57,479 nt of DNA, from the NCBI GenBank assembly GCA_040882465.1, contig JBBEBG010000038.1, forward strand, positions 1 to 57,479, written 5' to 3'. Positions 16,108 through 25,340 of this stretch are shown here, piece after piece. The notes beneath the pieces are model-generated. The model did not search any database, was not told where the DNA came from, and saw nothing but the letters and a program-made list of their open reading frames with translations. The translations under genes were made by a program, and so were the position numbers. Every line of letters starts with the position of its first letter. Within the stretch, counting starts at the first letter, position 1. This DNA comes from Gemmatimonadota bacterium (lineage in GTDB: Bacteria; Gemmatimonadota; Gemmatimonadetes; Longimicrobiales; Gaopeijiaceae).

Positions 16108-17651
16108 GCTCCGCGGAGCCCCGAACGGACCGGGATCCGGTCGCCCTTCTCCAATCCCTCGAGCCCCTCTCCCGCGACCTCACCGACCGGTACCTCGAGC
16201 ACCACGGGGTCCTCCCCCTCCAGGTCGAGGACGGGCGCCTTCTCGTCGCGACCTGGCGGGACGAGGTGGATGCGCAGGCGCTCGACGACCTCCGTCAGAT
16301 CGCCGCTGCTCCCGTCGAGCTGATCCACCTCCCCGAAGCGGAGCTCCGCAGCGCGATTCGCCGCGTTTATCAGCCCGACGCGGTCACGGCCGAGGATCTG
16401 ATCGCGGGGATGGGCGACGAGGTCCGCACGGAGGGAACGAGCGACACCGACGGCGCGCTCGACGACCTCGTCGCGATGGCGAACGAGGCCCCCGTGGTGA
16501 AGCTCGTGAACCTCCTTCTCCTCGAAGCGCTCGAGGCGCGCGCCTCGGACGTACACCTCGAGACCTACCAGGGAGGCGTGCGCGTCCGTTACCGGGTGGA
16601 CGGGGTCCTCCAGGATGCCCCGGCTCCGCCCCGGCGCCTCGCCGCCGCCGTCGTGAGCCGCCTCAAGATCATGGCCGAGCTGGACATCGCCGAGCGGCGG
16701 GTCCCCCAGGACGGCCGGATCCGCCTCCGGATGAAGGACCGCCAGGTGGATGTCCGGATCGCGACCCTCCCGACCCTCCACGGCGAGAGCGTCGTCCTCC
16801 GCCTCCTCGACAAGGAGCAGGGGCGGATCGGACTCGAAGAGCTGGGGATGGCGGAAGACACGAGGCGGGTCTTCGAGCGGGTGATCGCCCATCCGCACGG
16901 GATCGTCCTCGCGACGGGGCCGACCGGATCGGGAAAAACGACGACGCTTTACGCTGCGGTGGACAAGATCCGTACAGGGCGGGAAAAAATCGTGACTGTC
17001 GAAGACCCGGTCGAATACGAGCTGGCCGGGGTTCCGCAGGTCCCGGTGAACGAAAAGGTCGGCCTCACCTTCGCCACCGCGCTCCGCGCCCTCCTCCGCC
17101 AGGACCCCGACATCATGCTCGTCGGGGAGATCCGGGACCACGACACCGCGGAGATCGCGACCCACGCGGCGCTCACCGGGCACCTCGTCCTCTCGACGCT
17201 CCATACGAACGACGCCGCGACGGCGCTCACCCGCCTCGTGGACCTCGGGATCGAGTCGTACCTCGTGGCCAGCACGGTCGAAGCGGTCCTCGCGCAGCGG
17301 CTCGTCCGAACGATCTGCGAGAGCTGCCGCGAACGGACTGAGCTCACCTCCGAGGAGAAGTCGGCACTCGGCTTCGGGCCCGACGACCAGGTCCCGGCGT
17401 GGAAGGGGAGCGGGTGCGAAGAGTGCCGGGGGACGGGCTACCGTGGACGGATCGGGATCTACGAGCTCCTCGTGATGGACGATGACCTCCGCACCGCGAT
17501 GCACCAGGACCCGAGCGCGGGGCAGCTCTCCCGCATCGCAGTCTCGAAGGGGATGCGCCTCCTCCACCAGGATGGGATCCGCCTCATCCGCGAGGGAGTC
17601 ACGACGGGGGAAGAAGTCCTGCGGGTAGCGAGCGGGGGCGGCGCGGTCTAG
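16104..17651 (+). CDS. gspE: Type II secretion ATPase GspE
   Basis: 515 residues, GTG start overlapping the gspD stop. The N-terminal part has the T2SSE N1/N2 fold (LSRDLTDRYLEHHGVLPLQ). The ATPase domain shows Walker A GPTGSGKTTTLYA, the Asp box region VTVEDPVEYEL, Walker B DIMLVGEIRD and the His box HAALTGHLVLSTLHTNDAA. A four-Cys zinc element follows (CESC, then CEECRGTGYRGR about 30 residues later), as expected for GspE. It powers pseudopilus assembly. It is the last gene of the operon. Confidence 0.96.
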   Translation: MSSAEPRTDRDPVALLQSLEPLSRDLTDRYLEHHGVLPLQVEDGRLLVATWRDEVDAQALDDLRQIAAAPVELIHLPEAELRSAIRRVYQPDAVTAEDLIAGMGDEVRTEGTSDTDGALDDLVAMANEAPVVKLVNLLLLEALEARASDVHLETYQGGVRVRYRVDGVLQDAPAPPRRLAAAVVSRLKIMAELDIAERRVPQDGRIRLRMKDRQVDVRIATLPTLHGESVVLRLLDKEQGRIGLEELGMAEDTRRVFERVIAHPHGIVLATGPTGSGKTTTLYAAVDKIRTGREKIVTVEDPVEYELAGVPQVPVNEKVGLTFATALRALLRQDPDIMLVGEIRDHDTAEIATHAALTGHLVLSTLHTNDAATALTRLVDLGIESYLVASTVEAVLAQRLVRTICESCRERTELTSEEKSALGFGPDDQVPAWKGSGCEECRGTGYRGRIGIYELLVMDDDLRTAMHQDPSAGQLSRIAVSKGMRLLHQDGIRLIREGVTTGEEVLRVASGGGAV

Positions 17652-17690
17652 TCACGCGCGGACCCGAGGACCTGGCCGCGCCCGGCGGCC

Positions 17691-17709
17691 GAGACCGGAA
17701 CCGGGTCTC
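17691..17709. terminator. Hairpin between convergent gspE and marR
   Basis: A short inverted repeat, GAGACC (17691-17696) with GGTCTC (17704-17709), lies exactly where the two transcripts meet and touches the marR stop codon. No T-run follows on either strand, so termination strength is doubtful. It may act as a bidirectional RNA stabiliser. Confidence 0.35.
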
Positions 17710-18241
17710 ACCCCAGCTTCGGGGCGGTCCCCTCGGGGTCTTCCGCCTCGTCCTCTCCGTGATCCGCCAGCAGCCCCTTTCCGAGCTTCTTGAGGAGCCG
17801 CCTCAACTCACATCTCTCGTCCGGCTCCAGGTGGGCGACTCGCGCGAGGACGAACTCCGCGTAATGGGGGAAAGTCGAGGCCACGAGCCGAAGCCCCTCT
17901 TCAGTCAACTCCGCGGTGACGACGCGCCGGTCCTCGGGATTTCGCCGGCGCCGCACGAGCCCCTCCGATTCGAGGCGATCCATCACGTAGGTAATGTTTC
18001 CCCCGGTGACCAGGAGCTTGTCCGCGAGCTCCCCGAGGGAGAGCGGACCCAGGTGGTAAAGCGCTTCCAGGACTCCGAACTGCGGGATCGTCACCCCATG
18101 GTCCGTGAGGAGGCCGCCCACGATGCGCGACATCGTGTGGTAGGAACGCGCGAGCGCGAGCCAGAGCCGAAGCGCCTCCTCTTCGGGGTCGCCCCAGGTC
18201 CTGTGGCCGGTCGCGGGCTCTGTCGTCGTCTGCTCTTCCAT
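17708..18241 (-). CDS. MarR-family transcriptional regulator
   Basis: The 177-residue product starts at ATG 18241 (MEEQTTTEP) with a GGAG-type site just upstream. A longer version to 18301 would overlap lpdA. The winged-helix core is clear: FGVLEALYHLGPLSLGELADKLLVTGGNITYVMDRLESEGLV followed by the wing RRRNPEDRRVVTAELTEEG. A flexible acidic C terminus is present. It lies 43 bp after lpdA on the same strand and probably shares its message. Its ligand and operator are not apparent; regulation of lpdA or a nearby redox/efflux gene is a guess. Confidence 0.9.
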   Translation of the reverse strand: MEEQTTTEPATGHRTWGDPEEEALRLWLALARSYHTMSRIVGGLLTDHGVTIPQFGVLEALYHLGPLSLGELADKLLVTGGNITYVMDRLESEGLVRRRRNPEDRRVVTAELTEEGLRLVASTFPHYAEFVLARVAHLEPDERCELRRLLKKLGKGLLADHGEDEAEDPEGTAPKLG

Positions 18242-18284
18242 CGGCTCCAATCGGCTCCGTACGTCCAGTGCGCCCATCTCGCTG

Positions 18285-19700
18285 TTAGATGTGAATGGCA
18301 CGCCCGAGGGATGCCAGCGCTGCCTCCGCGATCCCTTCCGAAAGAGTCGGGTGGGGGTGAATCGCCTTCTCCATCTCCTCCGCGGTCGTCTCGAGGTGTC
18401 GCCCCACGACGAACTCGCCGATCAACTCGGTCGCGTGCGGACCCACGATGTGGGCCCCCAGGATCTCCGAATACTTTTTGTCGCGGATCACCTTGAGGAA
18501 CCCCTCCGTGTCCGCGTAGGCCACGGCCCGCCCATTCCCCACCCAGGGGAAACGGCCGACCTCGATGTCGTAACCCTTCTCCTTCGCTTGCTCCTCGGTG
18601 AGCCCCACCGAGGCGACTTCCGGATGGCAGTAGGTGCAGTTCGGGATATTCCCGTAATCCACGGACCCGTGTGCCTTCCCGGCGATCTTCTCCACGCAGG
18701 CGATCCCCTCGTGCGACGCCTTGTGCGCGAGGAGGGCGCCGCCCGCGCAGTCACCGACCGCATAGATCCCGGCCACGTTCGTCCGCATCCACTCGTCCAC
18801 CTGGATGAAGCCGCCCTTCTCCGTCTTTTTCACTCCCGCCTGGTCGAGCCCGACGTCTTCCGTATTCGGAGCGCGCCCCACCGCGGAAAGGACACGGTCC
18901 ACCTCGAGCTTCTGCGCCTTCCCCTCCCGGTCCTTGAAGGTCAGGGTGACGGAGTCCTTCCCTACTTCGGCCTTTTCGAGCCGCGCCCCCGTATGCACCG
19001 TGATCCCCCGCTTTTTGTAGACCTTTTCGACGTGCGCCGAGACATCCTTGTCTTCGAGGGGGAGGACCCGGTCGAGCGCCTCGAGGACCGTGACCTCCGA
19101 TCCGTACGCGTCGAAAACGTCGGCGAACTCCATCCCGATCGCCCCCGCCCCGACGATCGCGAGCCGCTTGGGGGCCTCCTTCACGAAGAGGGCATCGTCC
19201 GAGGACCAGACCTTGTCGCCGTCTATTTCGAGAAAGGGGAGGCTCTTCGGACGGGAGCCGGTGGCGATGATGATGTGTTTCGCCTCGACCGTCTCCTTTT
19301 TTCCGTCCGGGCTCTCGATTTCCACCTTCCCCTTCCCGGCCAGCCGCCCGTATCCCTGGAGGTGCGTCACTTTGTTTTTCTTGAAGAGGAACTCGACCCC
19401 GCGGTTCATCTGCTCCGCCACCTGGCGGCTCCGTTCCTGCGCGGGACCGAGAGAGACCTTCACCTCTCCCGTCGTGATCCCATGTTTTCCGGCCCCGCGG
19501 ACCTCCTTGACCAGGAGGGCGGAGGTGAGGAGCGCCTTCGTCGGAATGCATCCGATGTTGAGGCAGACGCCCCCCAGCTTGTCGGCCTCGATACAGGCCA
19601 CGCCGAGACCGAGCTGGGCCGCCCGGATCGCCGCCACGTACCCGCCCGGGCCACTCCCCACGATCACGACGTCGAAGCTCTTCGGATTGTTTCCCGCCAC
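18285..19700 (-). CDS. lpdA: Dihydrolipoyl dehydrogenase (E3)
   Basis: 471 residues. It has FAD-binding GSGPGGYVAAIRAAQLG, the redox-active disulfide in GGVCLNIGCIPTK, the NAD-binding GAGAIGMEFADVF, the second FAD motif GIYAVGDCAGG and the catalytic His-Glu dyad in HPHPTLSE. E3 reoxidises dihydrolipoamide on the E2 arms of pyruvate and related 2-oxoacid dehydrogenases. It is split from the other pdh genes by lemA on the opposite strand, so it has its own promoter and may serve several complexes. Confidence 0.97.
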   Translation of the reverse strand: MAGNNPKSFDVVIVGSGPGGYVAAIRAAQLGLGVACIEADKLGGVCLNIGCIPTKALLTSALLVKEVRGAGKHGITTGEVKVSLGPAQERSRQVAEQMNRGVEFLFKKNKVTHLQGYGRLAGKGKVEIESPDGKKETVEAKHIIIATGSRPKSLPFLEIDGDKVWSSDDALFVKEAPKRLAIVGAGAIGMEFADVFDAYGSEVTVLEALDRVLPLEDKDVSAHVEKVYKKRGITVHTGARLEKAEVGKDSVTLTFKDREGKAQKLEVDRVLSAVGRAPNTEDVGLDQAGVKKTEKGGFIQVDEWMRTNVAGIYAVGDCAGGALLAHKASHEGIACVEKIAGKAHGSVDYGNIPNCTYCHPEVASVGLTEEQAKEKGYDIEVGRFPWVGNGRAVAYADTEGFLKVIRDKKYSEILGAHIVGPHATELIGEFVVGRHLETTAEEMEKAIHPHPTLSEGIAEAALASLGRAIHI

Positions 19701-19839
19701 CCTGAAAACCCCCGGTCGAATGGATTTTTCTGGATCCGTATCCGGCTCCCTGGGAGATGTCCCGGAAGGAGCCGAAACAAGTTAGAGGAAGGGCGTCCCC
19801 CCCTGCCAGTCCGCCCGTCCCCGAGCATTACCGCACCCT

Positions 19840-19868
19840 TTGCCTTGAACGGGATGGGTGCCTATCAT
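19840..19868 (+). promoter_or_regulatory. Sigma-70-type promoter for lemA
   Basis: TTGCCT (19840-19845) and TATCAT (19863-19868) with a 17-bp spacer precede the lemA ATG by about 60 bp. The hexamers each match the consensus at four or five of six positions. Confidence 0.5.
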
Positions 19869-19928
19869 GTTGAGGTTCGCATCGCGCGCCGCGAGCCCTC
19901 CTGACCTCAGTCCCGGAGTCGTCTCTCG

Positions 19929-20477
19929 ATGTGGATTCTCATCGTGCTCGGCCTCGCCGCCGTCGTCGTTCTGGCGGTGGTGGCGATGTACAACGGTCTG
20001 GTCCGGTTGCGGGAGCAGGTGGACGCTTCCTGGTCCAACATCGATGTCGAGCTCAAGCGTCGCCACGACCTCATCCCGAACCTCGTCGAGACGGTGAAGG
20101 GGTACGCGACGCACGAACAAACCACGCTCGAACGGGTGATCCAGGCCCGTAATGCGGCGCTTTCCGCGAAGGGACCGGCCGAAACCGCCGCGGCGGAAAA
20201 CGTCCTGACCGGAGCGCTCCGCCAGATCTTCGCCCTCTCCGAGGCGTACCCGGATCTCAAGGCAAACCAGAATTTCCTCCAGCTTCAGGGACAGCTGAGT
20301 CAGGTGGAGGATCAGATCCAGCGGGCGCGGAGCACCTACAACGGGGTCGTGCGGGATTACAACACGAAGATCCGGCAGATCCCGACGAACCTCATCGCGA
20401 CCGCCTTCGGCTTCGACGCCCGGGAGTTCTTCGAGATCGAAGAGGAGGCGCGGGCGGCCCCGCAGGTGAAGTTCTAG
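19929..20477 (+). CDS. lemA: LemA family protein
   Basis: 182 residues: an N-terminal membrane anchor (WILIVLGLAAVVVLAVVAMYN) and then a long helical-bundle region with the LemA signatures QVDASWSNIDVELKRRHDLIPNLVE, YPDLKANQNFLQLQ and YNTKIRQIPTNLIA, ending in FFEIEEEARAAPQVKF. The molecular role is not settled. The usual partner genes (TPM-domain or HtpX-type proteins) are absent, so it seems monocistronic. It sits oddly between lpdA and the pdhC end. Confidence 0.95.
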   Translation: MWILIVLGLAAVVVLAVVAMYNGLVRLREQVDASWSNIDVELKRRHDLIPNLVETVKGYATHEQTTLERVIQARNAALSAKGPAETAAAENVLTGALRQIFALSEAYPDLKANQNFLQLQGQLSQVEDQIQRARSTYNGVVRDYNTKIRQIPTNLIATAFGFDAREFFEIEEEARAAPQVKF

Positions 20478-20548
20478 GCGCGCCGGGGACGGCGGCACGC
20501 CTCACGCGACCCGCGCCTCGCACCCTCCTCAGGGTAGCGCGGTGAGCC

Positions 20549-21883
20549 TTAAAGGAGCGCGGTAAGCGGCTCCTCGAGGATCGCCCTGAGGGTGCGGAGG
20601 AAGGCGGACCCCTGGGCTCCGTCGATCACCCGGTGATCGCAGCTCATCGTGATCTTCATGCGGGGCTGGACCTTCACTTCTCCGTTCACCACCACGGCCC
20701 TCTCCTCGAGCGCGCCGACGGCGAGAATCCCCGCTTCGGGCGGGTTGATCACCGCGGTGAACTCTTCGATCCCGAACATTCCCAGGTTCGACACGGAGAA
20801 GGTGGCTCCCGTGTACTCGCCGGGCTTGAGTTTTTTCTCGCGCGCGCGGCCGGCGAGCTCACGGACCTCCGCGGCGATCTCCGCGATCCCCTTCAGGTGC
20901 GCGTCGCGGACGACCGGAGTGATGAGGCCGTCCTCGATCGCGACCGCGACCCCCAGGTGGACCCGGTTGAAGTGGCGGATGTGGTCGCCGCCCCAGTGCG
21001 CATTGCACTCGGGGTGCCGGCGAAGCGCGGCGGCCGTCGCTTTCAGAACGATGTCGTTGAAAGAGACCTTCACACCGGTGGACTCGAGGAGGGCGTTCAC
21101 CCGCTCTCGAGCCTCGACGACGCGACTCATGTCCACGTCCACGGTGAGGAAGAAGTGGGGGACCGGCCCGATGGACTCGACGAGGCGCTTCGCGATCGTC
21201 TTCCGCATCTGCGAAAGCGCGACGTCGCGGAAGTCTTCCGTCGAATCGGGGGGGGTCAGGCGGGGTGCGAAGGCCGGGGCCTTCGCGGCGGCCGGCGCGG
21301 CCGGTGCTTCCTGCGCCGCCCGCTCCACGTCCCGCTTTACGATCCGCCCGCCGGGTCCCGAGCCCTGGATGGCGCGGAGCTCGAGCCCCTCGTTCGCGGC
21401 GAGCCGGCGCGCGAGGGGTGAAGCCTTCACCCGACCCTCCGTGGCCGGAGCAGTCGTTCCTTCGACCTCCGCGGGACTCGGCGCCGCCGCGGCCGCTGTC
21501 TCGGCGGCGGGCGCCTCGGGCTCGGCCTCGCTTTCTTCTTTGACCTCTTCCTTCTTCTTCCCCTTCGTGGACTTCTTCTCGGCCTTCGGCGCGGGCGGGG
21601 GGGCCGCGTCCCCACCCCCGCCGACCAGGTCCGAGATGTCCTCGTCTTTCGTGCCGATCACGGCGATCACTTCCCCGACCGGGGCGGTGCTCCCCTCGCC
21701 GAGCACGATCTTCCGAAGGATCCCCTCCCCCCGCGCCACGAGCTCCATGGTGGCCTTATCCGTCTCGATCTCGGCGAGGACGTCCCCGTTCGAGACGGCG
21801 TCCCCTTCGGACTTGAGCCACTTCACGAGCTGCCCCTCCTCCATGGTGGGGGAGAGCGCCTCCATATGCACCTTCGTCGCCAT
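20549..21883 (-). CDS. pdhC: Pyruvate dehydrogenase E2, dihydrolipoamide acetyltransferase
   Basis: 444 residues. A single lipoyl domain at about 1-80 carries the lipoylated Lys in ETDKATME. A Lys/Glu/Ala/Pro-rich hinge follows (80-150), then the peripheral-subunit-binding domain (ASPLARRLAANEGLELRAIQGSGPGGRIVKRDV) and a catalytic core with the active-site motif DHRVIDGA. The MEALSPTMEEG opening is of the mitochondrial/alphaproteobacterial PDH type. It transfers acetyl groups to CoA. It is the last gene of lipA-pdhABC, 9 bp after pdhB. Confidence 0.95.
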   Translation of the reverse strand: MATKVHMEALSPTMEEGQLVKWLKSEGDAVSNGDVLAEIETDKATMELVARGEGILRKIVLGEGSTAPVGEVIAVIGTKDEDISDLVGGGGDAAPPPAPKAEKKSTKGKKKEEVKEESEAEPEAPAAETAAAAAPSPAEVEGTTAPATEGRVKASPLARRLAANEGLELRAIQGSGPGGRIVKRDVERAAQEAPAAPAAAKAPAFAPRLTPPDSTEDFRDVALSQMRKTIAKRLVESIGPVPHFFLTVDVDMSRVVEARERVNALLESTGVKVSFNDIVLKATAAALRRHPECNAHWGGDHIRHFNRVHLGVAVAIEDGLITPVVRDAHLKGIAEIAAEVRELAGRAREKKLKPGEYTGATFSVSNLGMFGIEEFTAVINPPEAGILAVGALEERAVVVNGEVKVQPRMKITMSCDHRVIDGAQGSAFLRTLRAILEEPLTALL

Positions 21884-21892
21884 GACTCGGCC

Positions 21893-22882
21893 CTAACTCC
21901 GGTAGAGGACCCGGTTGCACGCGTCAACGACGCGATCGGCGCTCGGCTTCGCGAGCTGCTCCAGATTTTTCGCGTACGGCATGGGAACGTCGGCCTGCGT
22001 GACCCGCACGACCGGCGCGTCGAGGTCGTCGAAGGCTTCGTCCTGAATAATCGAAACGACCTGCGACCCGACCCCGGCGAAGGGCCACCCCTCCTCCAGC
22101 ATTACGGCCCGGTTCGTCTTTCGGACCGAAGCGAGGATCGTGTCCACGTCGAGGGGACGGATCGAGCGCAGATCCACCACTTCCGCCTCGATCCCCTCCT
22201 TCTCCAGCTTCTGAGCGGCCATCAGGGCGATGTGCACGGTCGGACCGTGCGTGATGATCGAGACGTCTTCCCCCTCGCGCTTCAGGTCCGCCAGCCCGAG
22301 CGGGATCACGAAGTCGCCGTCCTCCGGGTCGGGGACCTCGCCCTTCACGTTGTAGAGAAGCTCCCCCTCCATGACCGCCACGGGGTCCTTGTCCCGGATC
22401 GCGGCCTTCAAGAGCCCTTTCGCGTCCGCCGGCGTCGCAGGCGTCACGACCTTCACCCCGGGCGCATGCACGTACCAGGAGGCACACGCCTGCGAATGCT
22501 GGGCGGAGAGCTGAAGCGCGGCGCCGGTGGGTCCGCGGAAAACGATTGGCACCGAGATCTGGCCGCCCGACATGTAATACATCTTCGCCGCCGAGTTGAT
22601 GACCTGGTCGAGGGCGAGGAGGGAGAAGTTGAAGGTCATGAACTCGATGACCGGACGGAGCCCGACCATCGCCGCTCCGACTCCGAGTCCCGCGAAGCCG
22701 AGCTCCGAGATCGGCGTGTCCACGACGCGCCGGTCGCCGAAACGATCGAGGAGTCCCTTGGACACCTTATAGGCTCCGTCGTACTCGGCGACCTCTTCGC
22801 CCATGAGGAAGACGGTCTCGTCCCGGTCCATTTCCTCGGCGAGCGCCTGGTTCAGAGCTTCACGGTAGGTGATGTTCGCCAT
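21893..22882 (-). CDS. pdhB: Pyruvate dehydrogenase E1 component, beta subunit
   Basis: 329 residues with the standard opening ITYREALNQALAEEMDRDETVFLMGEEVAEYDGAYKVSKGL, the TPP-contacting Glu in GEEV, and C-terminal RVTQADVPMPYAKNLEQLA. The DGRPVIEFMTFNF-like segment and AQHSQ are typical of acetyl-transferring E1-beta. It forms the heterotetramer with PdhA. It is the third gene of the cluster, 78 bp after pdhA. Confidence 0.96.
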   Translation of the reverse strand: MANITYREALNQALAEEMDRDETVFLMGEEVAEYDGAYKVSKGLLDRFGDRRVVDTPISELGFAGLGVGAAMVGLRPVIEFMTFNFSLLALDQVINSAAKMYYMSGGQISVPIVFRGPTGAALQLSAQHSQACASWYVHAPGVKVVTPATPADAKGLLKAAIRDKDPVAVMEGELLYNVKGEVPDPEDGDFVIPLGLADLKREGEDVSIITHGPTVHIALMAAQKLEKEGIEAEVVDLRSIRPLDVDTILASVRKTNRAVMLEEGWPFAGVGSQVVSIIQDEAFDDLDAPVVRVTQADVPMPYAKNLEQLAKPSADRVVDACNRVLYRS

Positions 22883-22960
22883 CGCGCGGGTCGTCGTGAT
22901 CTCGATGCGGGGGGAGAGGGTTGGAACCGCCGGGATCCGCGTCTTGGGCCCGGCGGAGGA

Positions 22961-24031
22961 TCACCGATCGCGGCCGTCCAGGAAGAGGCGGCCGTGTTCG
23001 TTGATTTCCGCGTATGCGTGGGAGTAAAGTTCTTCGGGGGAGGGAGGGGGGGATTCGCCGGCGAATCGTACCGCCTCGTTTACTACCTCCCGTGCCTCCC
23101 CGTCCATCGCTTCGAGCTCCTTCTTGGTGAGAAGCTCGGCGTCGAGGAGCCTGTCACGCAGGCGGGTGATGGGATCGTCCTCTCGCTTGCGCCCTTCCAC
23201 TTCCTCCTTCGAGCGATATGTCCCGGAAACGGGGTCGGACATCGAGTGCCCTTTGAACCGGTAGGTGCGCGCGTCCACATATTGTGGACCCGCGCCGCTC
23301 CGGACGTCCGCCACCAGGCGCTCCATGAGCCGCCAGGACGCGAGGACATCCTGGCCGTCCACGGCGTGCGCCGGCACGCCGGTCCCGCCGGCCCGCTCCA
23401 CGACCGGGAGGGCGGAGACGCGCCTGAAGGCGGTCCCCATCCCGTATTCGTTGTTCTCGACGACGTAGATGACGGGGAGCTTCCAGACCGCCGCCATGTT
23501 CAGCGATTCCCAGAAAGCGCCCTGGTTCACCGCGGCGTCTCCGAGGAAGCAGACGCAGACTTCGTCGCCTCCCCGATACCGGATGGCCCAACCGATGCCC
23601 GTCGCCAGCGGGATCTGGCTCCCCACGATCCCGTGGCCACCCATGAAGCCGACGTCGGCGCCGAAGATGTGCATTGAGCCGCCCTTCCCGAGTGCTGAGC
23701 CTCCCGCCCGGCCGAAGAGCTCCGCCATCACGGGGCCCGCCTCGACCCCCTTCGCGAGCGCCTGCGTGTGATCGCGATACGCGGTGAGGACGTAGTCCTC
23801 TTGGCGAAGAGGGCCAATCATTCCGAGCGCGACCGCCTCCTGTCCGATGTGAAGGTGGCAGAATCCGCCGATCTTCCCGATCGCGTAAGCCTCCTCCGCG
23901 GCCTCCTCGAAGCGCCGGTAGAGGAGCATGTCCCTGAGGAAGGAGTGCAACTGCTCCTTGGAGAAGCCTTCTAGCTTCCCGGCGGGCCCCCGTTCCCCAG
24001 AGCTGGGCTTTCGCGTCTTGGTATCCGCCAT
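22961..24031 (-). CDS. pdhA: Pyruvate dehydrogenase E1 component, alpha subunit
   Basis: 356 residues. The thiamine-diphosphate motif begins with FLGDAAVNQGAF and ends at VVENNEYGMGT; the phosphorylation-loop-like stretch YRFKGHSMSDP is conserved. The HLHIGQEAVALGM and GGSMHIFGADVGFMGGHGIVG segments identify acetyl-transferring E1-alpha. It decarboxylates pyruvate and reductively acetylates the E2 lipoyl arm. It starts 5 bp after the lipA stop, so lipoate synthesis and its consumer enzyme are co-expressed. Confidence 0.97.
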   Translation of the reverse strand: MADTKTRKPSSGERGPAGKLEGFSKEQLHSFLRDMLLYRRFEEAAEEAYAIGKIGGFCHLHIGQEAVALGMIGPLRQEDYVLTAYRDHTQALAKGVEAGPVMAELFGRAGGSALGKGGSMHIFGADVGFMGGHGIVGSQIPLATGIGWAIRYRGGDEVCVCFLGDAAVNQGAFWESLNMAAVWKLPVIYVVENNEYGMGTAFRRVSALPVVERAGGTGVPAHAVDGQDVLASWRLMERLVADVRSGAGPQYVDARTYRFKGHSMSDPVSGTYRSKEEVEGRKREDDPITRLRDRLLDAELLTKKELEAMDGEAREVVNEAVRFAGESPPPSPEELYSHAYAEINEHGRLFLDGRDR

Positions 24032-24036
24032 ATCCT

Positions 24037-25140
24037 TCAGCCCCTTCCGTTCGTATTTGACCGCCCCATCGTGAGCTGGACGAGCGCCGGCCGTCCGAGC
24101 TCCGCCGGGGCGGGAAGGTCGGCCTCGAGAATCTCCCGGATCATCCCGGGCTCCCCGGCCTCGACTTCACGCGCCTGTTCCTTCGCATGGTACGACGACC
24201 GCACGAGAGGGCCCGCCTCTACGTGGCGAAACCCGAACTCCTCCTCGCCCACCCGCTTCCATTCCCCAAACTCTCCCGGAGTCACCCAGCGCGCCACCGG
24301 GATGTGCGCGGCGGAAGGACGCAGATACTGCCCGAGCGTCAGAATGTCCACCCCGGCCGAGCGCAGGTCCCGCATCGCGTCGCGGACCTCGTTCCCCTCT
24401 TCACCCATCCCCAGGATGATTCCGGTCTTGGCGAGAATTCCCGGATCCATCCGTTTTGCGGCACCCAGGTACGAAATCGAGCGCCAATAACGACCGCCCG
24501 GGCGAACCTCGGGATGCAGCCGCTCCACCGTCTCCAGATTGTGCCCGAGAATCTCGGGCCGCGCCTCCACGACCGTCCGGAGCGCTTCTTCGTCGCCCTT
24601 GAAATCCGGGATCAGGAGCTCCACCGAGCATCCCGGGACACGCCGCCGGATCTCACGGACCGTGTCCGCGTAGATCCCGGCGCCGCCGTCCGGGAGCTCG
24701 TCGCGGTTCACCGAGGTGATCACGACGTGCTCCAACTCCATCGCGGCCACCGTCTCGGCCACCCGCCGGGGCTCGTCCCGGTCCAGCTCCGTCGGCATCC
24801 CGTGCGCCACCGCGCAGTACTTACATGCGCGGGTGCAGACATCGCCGAGGATCATGAAGGTGGCGGTCCCCGCTTCCCAGCACTCCCCGATGTTCGGACA
24901 GCCGGCTTCTTCACAGACCGTATGGAGCGACTGGCTCCGCATCAACTCTTTCAGCCGGAGATAGCTCTTCCCCCCCGGGGAGCGGACCTTCAGCCATTCC
25001 GGCTTGCGATCCCGCATCGGAACGGTCGCGAGCCCTTCATGGGCCCGGATCCGCGACGTTCCCTTGGGCTTCACGACGCCCGTGTCCTTGTCGCCGGGGT
25101 GATACCCCCGAGCGACCGTCGCGGTCGCGGTGTCCGTCAT
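24037..25140 (-). CDS. lipA: Lipoyl synthase
   Basis: 367 residues from ATG 25140, which follows a strong purine-rich site (GGGAGGCGG) 7-8 bp upstream; an in-frame earlier start at 25287 would run into the structured leader. LipA inserts two sulfurs into octanoyl-protein using two [4Fe-4S] clusters. The radical-SAM motif is CTRACKYC, the auxiliary cluster cysteines are CEEAGCPNIGEC, and the family's RSSYHA stands near the C terminus. No lipB is seen here. Confidence 0.97.
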   Translation of the reverse strand: MTDTATATVARGYHPGDKDTGVVKPKGTSRIRAHEGLATVPMRDRKPEWLKVRSPGGKSYLRLKELMRSQSLHTVCEEAGCPNIGECWEAGTATFMILGDVCTRACKYCAVAHGMPTELDRDEPRRVAETVAAMELEHVVITSVNRDELPDGGAGIYADTVREIRRRVPGCSVELLIPDFKGDEEALRTVVEARPEILGHNLETVERLHPEVRPGGRYWRSISYLGAAKRMDPGILAKTGIILGMGEEGNEVRDAMRDLRSAGVDILTLGQYLRPSAAHIPVARWVTPGEFGEWKRVGEEEFGFRHVEAGPLVRSSYHAKEQAREVEAGEPGMIREILEADLPAPAELGRPALVQLTMGRSNTNGRG

Positions 25141-25233
25141 TTTATCCGCCTCCCGCCGCGCTTCCCCAAAGGGGCGCGGCGCGCGTTTGCAGGTGTCGCA
25201 ACGCACGCCCTTCACATGCGAGCCCGATGAAGC

Positions 25234-25265
25234 AAAAAAGCTCCCTCGCAGGCTTCGCGGGGAGC
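25234..25265 (-). terminator. Intrinsic terminator upstream of lipA
   Basis: On the minus strand GCTCCC (25265-25260) and GGGAGC (25245-25240) form a stem extended by CGC/GCG, followed at once by six T (25239-25234). It is the clearest Rho-independent terminator in the window. It lies about 94 bp before the lipA start, reading in the same direction, so it either ends a small RNA or acts as a conditional attenuator. Confidence 0.8.
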
Positions 25266-25334
25266 GCGGCTCGATGCGCTCCACCAACCCGGTCCAGGTT
25301 CGGTGGACGGCGCGCGGTATTGCGGCTTCCTCCG
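25234..25334 (-). ncRNA. Candidate structured leader RNA / small RNA before lipA
   Basis: A predicted transcript of about 100 nt starts just after the promoter at 25341-25370 and ends at the terminator. Its middle holds a strong hairpin (25281-25306: CCACC...GGTGG with AACC/GGTT, one bulge and a 7-nt loop). I do not recognise the family. It does not match the SAM, TPP, FMN, cobalamin or glycine riboswitch cores. The direction and distance suggest control of lipA-pdhABC by attenuation; an independent sRNA is the other reading. The rest of 25141-25475 holds no gene. Confidence 0.5.
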
Positions 25335-25340
25335 GTCTGG

